From NCBI GenBank assembly GCA_022316685.1, contig JAKJHU010000030.1:16510018-16574017 (forward strand): a stretch of DNA of 64,000 nucleotides. Direction: 5' to 3'. The stretch comes from Progne subis subis (lineage: Eukaryota > Chordata > Aves > Passeriformes > Hirundinidae). Numbering within the stretch: position 1 is the stretch's first letter; each line of letters begins with the position of its first letter. Below, piece by piece: positions 56,591 through 64,000 of this stretch. The notes below the pieces were generated by a model. It was not told where the DNA came from, did no database searches, and saw nothing but the letters and a program-made list of their open reading frames with translations. The translations under genes and the position numbers were made by a program.

Positions 56591-57169
56591 GTTCTGCCAT
56601 CAGAAGTGGCTCTGTGTGCTTTGGTCAGGGACCCCTGCTGCACTCCTGCCTGGGAAGGGATCTGCCTGGCTCCAGTGCTTTGTATCCCATCTCCCCACTT
56701 GCGATGGGCATGCTGTTCCCATAAAACAAGCACGTGCTGATGTCTCTGCCTGGCTACACAAGCCAGCTCTGGAAAACCTCAGCTCCTAGATTACCAGCAT
56801 AGCAGGGCTCTCTGTCTGCAAAGGTGTAGGATTACAAAACACACACTCGAAAAGCTTAACCAAAACCACCTCATTTTTAGCAGTTTGTGAGGGTTTATTC
56901 ATTACACTTCAGCAGAGGAATGCAGGAATGTGAGCACATTAAACCGATTCATTTGGCAGGGAGGCATCTCCTCTCCCCTGCTCCAGCCTGCTTGGCTTTA
57001 ATGATAATTGCACCTCTTGAGTTGTTGAGTTGGCTCTCTGCCACACAGCCCTCCCCACACAGATGTGTGTGGCGCAGTGCTGGGAAGGAAGGCTGGAGCT
57101 GGGAAAGCTTAGATTAATGCTTTGGAGCGGGGCTGTCCTTCCCGCTGGGATGCGCTCCACCACTGCTTT
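56591..57169. other. Unique non-coding sequence
   Basis: Nothing recognised. Confidence 0.5.
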
Positions 57170-57230
57170 GCATCCTGGCCTGCATCTCATCCTGCATCCT
57201 GCCTTGCATCCCACCTTGCATCCCGTCCTT
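57170..57230. repeat. 12-bp minisatellite, five copies
   Basis: Five consecutive units, each starting GCATC, at 57170, 57182, 57194, 57206 and 57218. The last is 13 bp. Consensus is approximately GCATCCYGCCTT. It produces four-residue periodic translations on both strands (LHPx, and a Gly-Cys repeat on the minus strand), which are not genes. Confidence 0.9.
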
Positions 57231-57757
57231 CTCACACCTCTTCCCAGACTCCCCTTCTATGGGCAGCTGCCTGATTCAGAAAAATGCTTTGCTTTCTCCC
57301 TGACAAGCCCTCAGCTCTGCAGATGACCTAGGCTGAGGCTTGAATGGTTCTACCTTTCCAAAGAGCCTGTTCTGCATGTCCTGGGCCACCCTGCCTTTGT
57401 GGGACCGCCCCAGTGCCAGCATGGGCAGAGAGACTCATGGTTCTTTCACTCTTGACTGGGCAGGGAAGAGGGTGACAGTCACTCCCTCACTCTTACATGT
57501 CCTGCTGGGGAATCATGCTGTTGTTGTTGTTATGATTATTATTATTTCTTTAGTGCCTCTGATTAACCATCCTCAAACACATCTAACAGTATCCTAGCAT
57601 TTAAAATTTAACTACTCACTTTAAAAATGGGAAATAATAATAAAAACAAAACAAAAACAAACAAACAAAAAAACCCCAGCAATTTTGTTGGCTTGTTAAG
57701 AATTTGAAAGATGCAATAAAATTGGATTTTGGGTTTATTCATGCTGCCCATTCCCAG
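57231..57757. other. Non-coding sequence with simple repeats
   Basis: TTG then ATT triplets at 57518-57548 and an A-rich CAAA/CAAAA stretch at 57632-57674. No gene recognised. Confidence 0.6.
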
Positions 57758-57959
57758 AGGAGGAATGTGGTGCTCTGCATAACCTGGCTGCTTGCAGCAG
57801 CTGCTGCCGTCACCGCTTTCAGCTCTGCTGCTGGAGTTTCACACAAAGGGCCTGAGAAGCTGAAGGAACTGGTAGCGCTGGATCACTTAATGAGAAAACA
57901 AGTACTGTGTGAGAGCTGTGGATGCACAGGCTGGGCAGCTGGAGTATTGGTCAGCAGAA
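57758..57959 (+). other. Candidate coding exon, unassigned (low confidence)
   Basis: A 202-bp open block between 'ttcccag' and a good donor (gtgagt at 57960), within a longer open frame (57704-58090) that lacks any ATG in its first half. It encodes a hydrophobic run (VVLCITWLLAAAAAVTAF) that could be a signal anchor or membrane helix. This is followed by a lysine-rich, charged stretch and two close cysteine pairs (CESCGC). I know of no family with this arrangement. Poly-alanine from CTG/GCTGCTGCC-type sequence is common in non-coding bird DNA, so the hydrophobic run is not strong evidence. Confidence 0.15.
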
Positions 57960-60294
57960 GTGAGTACCACGGGTACAATAGCACTGCCGACCTAATAGCA
58001 GCTGGTACAGTTGAATTTGAGGCACAGAGACATGGAGAAGGTTTTATTGAAAGTAACTTCAAGGTCTCTGTTGAAAGGACGCTGTTTTGAAGGGTCTGTA
58101 ATGAATGGAAGCAGCCTAATTCAGTTCATTAGCTGGGGCCCAGCCATCAGCTAGGCACCCTGAGGTTTCACTTGCTGCACAGTGCTGAAGAGGAGACAGC
58201 CTGTTCCTAGGAGCTGAGATGAAACTGATTGTGTTTCAGCAGCTGGGATGCATTTGGACAGAGTCTATTAATTGCACTTGTACTTGAGACATTAATTAAA
58301 TACTCCCTCTTTGGTAGGATTGGGTGATGGAAAGTTAAGTGGTAAAAGAGTTTTCTTAACCCTACACCCTGTTTGTTCCCATGTTTGGGATCCTCAGGTG
58401 CAGTGCTTTGGTACCCAACTTCTGGATTTCGGTCAAGTCACCAAACTGCTTCATGCCCATGGTCCACAATGCTACAGAAGGAGGTAGGGGAGAGGTGGTC
58501 TTCCATGCTCTGTGTCAGCCTCAGTTTTGAGACTCAGTTTTGGGTATCATCAGTAGGTAGTTTCTGTCCAGTTTCCTCTTGGTTAAGTTGGATGTCTTTG
58601 AAGGTGTGACTTTTGGACACACATCCTCAATTGCTACAATGATAATCCCTTAATTGTTAATTTGTACAGTAATTTTAGAGTTTACAAGAAGGCCAAGTGA
58701 ATTAATCTGAGGAAGATGAGAGGATGGGATGGACAAGATGGGTCCACCAGAGCAGGTAAAGGAATTACAGAAGATCAAATGAGTCTGTGGCAGGGTGAGA
58801 GACTTTTCTGTTTGCTTTCTCCACCTAACACATTCACTGCCCTGGGCTGAGAAGAAGTAGCTGCTTGATAGTACACTGGAGAATATATATAGCAAATAGA
58901 AATACTTTTCATCATCTTCTGTCTTGGTGATCCTCTAGTCAGGGTGGACTTGCTGACCATGGGGTGTCCTCCATGGTCACCTGTACAAGTGATTCAAAAA
59001 GTCAAGCCGTAGCTTGACTGTCACAGCCATAGCCCCTGGCATTGTGTCTACTGCTGCTGGAGAGATACAACTTTGCAACCTTTGGGCAACTCTAAGGTCC
59101 TGCTAGCTTTGATAGGGACTCTGTTGGCAAGGTCCACATGATGGTAGCTCCTGGTTCTCTGAAATGCCCTCTCCCAGTCACCTTAATGTGTAGTTGTATA
59201 ACTCAGACCTTGGACACAGAGGGTTTGGAACAGTAAGAACAAAAATATTTGGTGATTTTTTTGGTGTTTTTTTTTGCTTGTGAACACCTGCAGAAAGCAA
59301 TCTTCTTCATTAATGGAGAAATGGAGCCACATGTGCTACCTGCCCTGACAGCTCTTGCTCTCTGCAGAAAGTCTGCACTCCTGAGCTTTAAACAGAGATT
59401 TCTAGTGAAGAAAGCAACAAATAAACACAAAACAAAAGAAAAAAAGCGATGTATTTCCAACTACCCAGTGCTACCAAGTGCCCAGTGCTTTCCAGCACCT
59501 GTAAAGGTGGGGCACACCCTATCCTGGGAAATGGCTGTGCCATGTAACAGCCCTGCCCTTCTTCCAGTAACTCATACCCTGCAGCAAGACAGCACAGAAG
59601 GATGGATAGACTTGTGCTCAACCAGTCCTGCTTTCTCCTTGCCCAACGGGTTGTTGGGCAACTTAAGGATTGCTCAACCCAGTGGAAGTTTCTCCATTTG
59701 GATGACACTAACAGCACTTAAGTAGTTATAAGTGCTTTGGGATCTGTGGTAGGGAAGTAAACGATAAGGAGAGGAGGTGGGGGAAGGGATACAAGTGTCA
59801 GGAATTTAATTGGGAAATCTTTTTCATCGTATCGCTTTGTATTTATTATGATCCCACCGCTACCATTGGCTTTCCACAGCTAGATCAAGACTGCCGTGAA
59901 TCCAAGACCCTGAACCTTGCTCTTGCCGCTGGGTTATGCTTGACATCATTTACTGTGCTAACAGCAGCAGCAAGGCTGATAAAAAAAATATTTGTGTCTC
60001 CTGGAACATAACCTCTTTGGGATGAGAAGAGGTCCTGGCACTGCATTCTGCCCAGATTTAGCTACAGATAATGGAGTTTTTCCTACCGACATCTTGGGAC
60101 GAAGGATGGTTGTGCGACACGGTCCTTTCACAGCGTCCTTGCAGTGCCAGCTCTTCTCCATGGGCTTCCTTGTCCGATGGTGGGTAGTTGGCTGCCACTG
60201 TGGGGCTCAGGCTGTGCCAGCCATGTGTTGCCCAGTCAGGCAGGGCACAGCTGGTGACTTGCTCTGTGGTTGTTGCAACCCTCTCCCAGGATCT
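57960..60294. other. Unique non-coding sequence, no gene supported
   Basis: The plus-strand open stretch at 59249-59725 (158 codons) starts in a T-rich tract and has no recognisable domain. No RNA gene or transposon. Confidence 0.5.
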
Positions 60295-60328
60295 GAGCTG
60301 AGCTCAGCTCTGCATGTGTGCACATGCA
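60295..60328. promoter_or_regulatory. Two back-to-back palindromes
   Basis: GAGCTGAGCTCAGCTC (60295-60310) is a perfect 16-bp palindrome. It abuts an inverted repeat with arms TGCATGTG and CACATGCA around a TG centre (60311-60328), whose arms contain CATGTG/CACATG E-box-like (CANNTG) words. They lie immediately before the CpG-rich segment. A binding role for dimeric transcription factors is possible, but this is inference from symmetry only. Confidence 0.35.
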
Positions 60329-60800
60329 GGGGAGCATCGCGAGAGCCGGCAGTCCTTCTTCCTCCTCCCTGGTGCCGGAGCTAGCTGGCGAGCCGGCATC
60401 AAAGCAAAATTTCCCACTGGTGTCTCTTTTCTTGGAGGCTGCCTGTCTCCGTCGCTGGCGTTCAGTGGCGTTCAAGCCTGCCTGGGAATGGGCGCCACTC
60501 CCGCATAGCTCCTGGGTCGGCTCTCATTAGGAAGGGCGTATTCCTTGGAGGGGGTGAGCTGTGCCTCTCATTTTTTCTCCAAGTAGGAGCTGGGCTGCAA
60601 AGCCAGGACACAGAGCTGTGTTTCTTCCCCAGGGCTTGTTCTCACTGGTGCTGGCTGTAGCCAGCAGCCCTATCAGTCGTGGCGTGGCGATTAACGCCAG
60701 GCGCAGCGGCAGTGCCTGTGTGGCTGAGCCTTCCTGCATGTGCTGGGCTGCTCTCCTGGACCCTGGGCGGGTGCCCCATTGGAGCCGTGCCTGGGTTTGG
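60329..60800. promoter_or_regulatory. CpG-rich segment, weak CpG-island candidate
   Basis: By eye there are about 14 CpGs between 60337 and 60540, and a second cluster of about seven at 60678-60715. Flanking sequence is nearly CpG-free. GC content is also raised. This could be a small unmethylated regulatory element or promoter, or simply a GC-rich patch. No first exon or TATA box that I can defend is visible. Confidence 0.35.
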
Positions 60801-61231
60801 GGTGCAGATCTCACCCCTTGCCCTGAGTTTCCCCATGTACTCTGTAGTAGTGAAAGGCATCTTCAGGGAAAATGTCACAGTCCCCAGTTCTGGTGCTGCT
60901 GTTCCCCAGGGTTCTTCCAGAGCAGGTGGTCCTGGTGTAGCTCAAAAACCCCAACTGGGTACTTTGCTAGTGAAAGAGGGGTGGCAATGTGTGCCAGAGA
61001 CAAGGAGTGAGTTGTTGTGCCGTCTCCAAACTAAGCGAAGGGATCTGGGCTTCAGAATCTCCCCAGAGGTGGATCCCATTTTGGCACTACCTAGTGTTCC
61101 TGGGGTTACTGGGTAAAACACCATAATCTTCTTGTCCCCACATCTTCCCACTGACTGTGTCATCATCATCTATACTTTGGCTTTATCAGGATGCAGCAAC
61201 GGATGCAGCTTAGATGGTCGCTCATCTCCTC
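60801..61231. other. Unique non-coding sequence
   Basis: Nothing recognised apart from overlapping chance open frames. Confidence 0.5.
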
Positions 61232-61280
61232 GGAGGAGGGAGAGGAGGATGAGGAGGAGGGGGAGGGGGGCGGGAAGGAA
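61232..61280. repeat. Polypurine (GGA/GAGG) tract, 49 bp
   Basis: Almost pure purine on the plus strand (one T, one C), with G runs at its right end. It directly precedes the recognisable CR1 3' end. It may form triplex or G-rich structures. Confidence 0.85.
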
Positions 61281-61436
61281 CAGGTTGCCCGGAGAAGTGG
61301 CAGATGCGCCATCCCTGGAAACATTAAAGATCATGTGCGACTGGGCTCTGGGCAACCTGATCAGGTTGATGTCCCTGTTCACTTGAGGGCTTTGGAGTAG
61401 GTGGTCTTTTAAAGGTGTCTCGAAACCCAAATGATT
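61281..61436 (+). mobile_element. CR1 LINE 3' end, plus strand
   Basis: Sense landmarks: 'caggttgcccggagaagtgg', 'gccatccctggaaacattaa', 'ctgggctctgggcaacctga', 'gatgtccctgttcacttgag', 'gtaggtggtcttttaaagg', then 'cgaaacccaaatgattggag'. The terminal octamer repeat is almost lost. Confidence 0.94.
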
Positions 61437-63067
61437 GGAGGAGGGCAATCCCCAGCCGGGCTAACCCAGAGGGGCAAGTAGGGGTGCAGGGAATGCCCCT
61501 GACCTTGTTGCAGAGCTGCAGGAGTGGAGGACAGAGGCTGACCCAGCAACAAAGGGATAGTTGCATGCTTTGAGGGGAGATCTGAGCACTCACATTGCTC
61601 CCACATTGCATCACTCAAATTCCTCCCTAAATGGGTGTCTCAGGACCTTTTTAACGGCTACTGCTAATTAATACAGACCCTACCTGTGCTTGCTGTTCAA
61701 CACCACTATATGTCAGTCTGAAAGCAGGCTGGAGAGGCAAAACAAGTTTTGGAATTTTTTTTAATCTTCCCACAAGACATGCCTTTCTGAGCACCAAAGG
61801 ACATATTTGCATTTTTTGGGACATAGTGTGAATACTTTCAGCAAATGCTAAAATAAATACACCTATCCATCCCACATGAGTATTTATACAAGGCAGTAGA
61901 AGATAACTGCACTTCAAAGGGCTCAGCATCTTGTTACTGCTGCAGAGTTTGTTGGTCAGGGAGCCTGGTGAAGTTGTCATGTCCTTTGACAGTGTATTGT
62001 CCCTGGTGTATACCGAGCTTCAGCCGTGGGCTTCTCTCTTCAGCACCTAGTCAGAAACAGCTTGCCTTGGGTTTGCAGTCGATGTTTCTGTCTGGTTCCT
62101 CTGGTGCTGCAGGATTGCACAGTAAGCCAGTCAGCTGAGAAATGGGATCACTTCACCAAATTCAGTCCAGTTTTTTGATAGCACATGTAAATAAAGATAG
62201 TCACTAAAAAACCTAAAATCCCGAGGCGACATTTGGTGTTTATTCCTTCAGCAGCTGAGCAGTGTTACTGTAAGGTCTGGCCGTCCTTCTGCACTGGTAC
62301 ACCTGAAACCAATCTCAGGCTGCTGGCAGCAAAGGATGTTGCTGAACACACTCACAGCAGGGAATCCATCCAGCTGACATTTTTTCTCTCCCCTGGGTTG
62401 TTATTCTGTAGATTTGATTCCCCAGTCCAGTTCACAGTCTCGCATGGCAAACTGGCATGCACTGGCATGGCTGAGAGGGAGGAACTAATGGAAACAATAT
62501 CATGGGTTGGTCCCAGTGCCAGAAAGAAAGCTTGTGGGGGAGAGTCACCAGCCTAATCACATCGAAACCTTGGGAGTTGCAGCTGAACTGGGAACCTCCT
62601 CGGGCTTTGTGCCTGCCCTACTTCCCCGGGCAGTGTGGTTGATGAAGATAAATGGGAAAGTCTCAGCACTCAGTTCCCTGCACACACAGGTTGTTCCTTT
62701 GTGCTCTTGCTTTTAAAGTTAACAGCACAAAATGGTAGAGATTGGGAGAGTGTTTGGTAACTCTTTGCACATTCTCATCTTTTTCTATATTTGTGTGCCT
62801 TCCTATACTCTCTATCAGCATTGGTTCAGAGCAAGGGCACCCCTGGTAGATGTGAGGTTGGGAGGAGCTGGGCTGAGTGCCAGGCTTGGGGCTGGCTGCC
62901 ACACTTAATGGTTTTTGTCCTTCTTGCCCCAGATGAGCCAAGATCCCCCTCCCAGCAGCCATGTTTCTGTTTGGCTTATGCAGAGCTGGGTTTTGAACCT
63001 TTTGCTGACTGTTCTCAGCTTGGGTTGCTTGCCAGCATCCTTGCTGCAGCATGGAGATGGAACCATT
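61437..63067. other. Unique non-coding sequence
   Basis: No gene, RNA or repeat recognised. The minus-strand open frame 62663-63103 has no family resemblance and runs into the CR1 fragment. Confidence 0.5.
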
Positions 63068-63177
63068 GATGTCTGTGCTCATTTCAGGGGTCTTGAACTG
63101 CATGACTTTTGAAGGTCCCTTTCAACCCAAACCATTCTGTGATCCCTGTGTGATCCTACTCTGAGATTCTGTGATCT
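63068..63177 (+). mobile_element. CR1 LINE 3' end, plus strand
   Basis: 'gatgtctgtgctcatttcag' leads into 'tgcatgacttttgaaggtcc', 'caacccaaaccattctgtga', and a decayed tail with two GATTCTGTGAT-like units. Strongly 5'-truncated. Confidence 0.93.
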
Positions 63178-64000
63178 GTGGTCCAGCAGGTGGATATTTC
63201 TAACTGGCCTGAGGGAACCCCATTTGGAGAAGGGGAGAACAGGCACATCCTTCCTCTCTGCAGCCTTCTTCCAGCATGTAGTACTCCTGAGATGCACTAC
63301 TTCCCTGGCTCAGTGTGCTGTTACACCAAACCCTCTTTTTCCTTTCATCCAGGGCTTTTAACAGAGCAGCATGATGCTCCTGTGCTAGCCAAACAGCTTT
63401 GATTCTGCCATTCAGTGTGGCGTGCATGTGTCCAAGTTGACAGGGGCTGTAAACACCCATTTCCTTGCAGAAGTTGAGAGTAAATGAAACCAAAGCTCAC
63501 AATTGCAGTTTGGGTTATTTATTTATTTATCCAAATGGTCCATGTGTTTTCAGCGCTTAATACTGGATGCAAGGGCATGCTGCATCAGTGTGTACCTTCA
63601 GTGTCCCCTGTTAGCTCACAGCTCTCATCTCATGTGCAAGAGAGGATGCTAACAACAGCTGGGTCCCCAAAAGGTGTTTTCCTGTAAATCCTGGAGACAA
63701 ATCTCATTAATGGGAGGTGACTGGCTGCAAACTTGTAGCCAGAAGAAGATGGATGGTTTTGAGCAGGGGTGTTGTGACCTGAAACTTAAGCCTGTGGCTG
63801 GGTCACTGCCCTTCTTTCAAGTTGTTTTCACTGGGCTGGAAGCTTTCTTGTTATGCATGGAGTTGCATCCAGGGAGGATCTGGAAGGTTGCTTAACCCTT
63901 TGCTTCACAGTGAAGGCAGAAAGAAACGATAATACAATCAATCCAAAGCAATCCAACCATCCTCCAAAAGAAAAGAACCTGAAAGCTGAAAAAGCCCACA
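63178..64000. other. Unique non-coding sequence to window end
   Basis: A short TTTA tetramer patch lies near 63515. Nothing else recognised. Confidence 0.5.

Noticed and set aside
57030..57326. Open frames with LHPx or Gly-Cys periodicity
   Set aside because: Produced by the 12-bp minisatellite.
58410..58600. Second MIR-like SINE ('ggtcaagtcacc' then 'cagtttcctc')
   Set aside because: Landmarks are too few and wrongly spaced.
1..64000. tRNA, rRNA, snRNA or microRNA genes
   Set aside because: No tRNA box A/B pairs, rRNA core sequences, or long imperfect hairpins were noticed on reading. A covariance-model search was not possible here.

Overview
This window reads as non-coding nuclear DNA from a bird. 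The main evidence is a set of CR1 LINE 3' ends, several of which keep the diagnostic junction (a 'gacctttaaaggtccc' core followed by an ATTCTATG/GATTCTGTGAT-type tail). There is also one long relic that I recognise as a dispersed avian ERVL-type LTR element, plus single traces of much older amniote repeats (a MIR-like SINE and L3-like CR1 debris). Base composition is moderate, CpG is depleted almost everywhere, and homopolymer runs and GT, GTTTT or pentamer microsatellites are scattered throughout, as in a bird intron or gene desert. I cannot name the species. A neoavian bird, possibly a passerine, is a guess.

I found no open frame that I can assign to a known protein. Open frames of 60-167 codons occur on both strands with no domain, no family resemblance and usually no good start. 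That is what chance gives in 64 kb of about 45% GC DNA. The only coding-like signals are six short blocks flanked by plausible splice sites at 6.6, 14.0, 18.4, 20.0, 24.3 and 57.8 kb. They are listed as low-confidence exon candidates. If real, they would make this the intron-rich interior of a plus-strand gene. They do not form one reading-frame-consistent gene model, so a purely intergenic or intronic window remains the better reading.

Layout. 0-7.5 kb: unique sequence, one minus-strand CR1 (1.83 kb), a 29-A run, one plus-strand CR1 end (7.3 kb). 7.5-25 kb: mostly unique sequence with long T runs, the longest 41 T at 10.96 kb. 25-29 kb: a CR1 tail grown into an (ATCCC)n array, a minus CR1, a MIR-like SINE and an ancient CR1 body. 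29-41 kb: unique sequence with TG, GTTTT and AT-rich simple repeats and an ancient minus CR1 at 35.1 kb. 41-49.2 kb: short plus CR1s and the LTR relic (48.5-49.2 kb). 49-57 kb: unique sequence, then two longer plus CR1s at 54.2 and 55.9 kb. 57-64 kb: a 12-bp minisatellite, a palindrome pair next to the only CpG-rich segment (60.3-60.8 kb), and two more plus CR1 ends.

Family names rest on recalled consensus features, not on a search. I saw no undescribed system. The items most worth checking are the palindrome/CpG block at 60.3 kb, the exon candidates, and the CR1-derived microsatellite.
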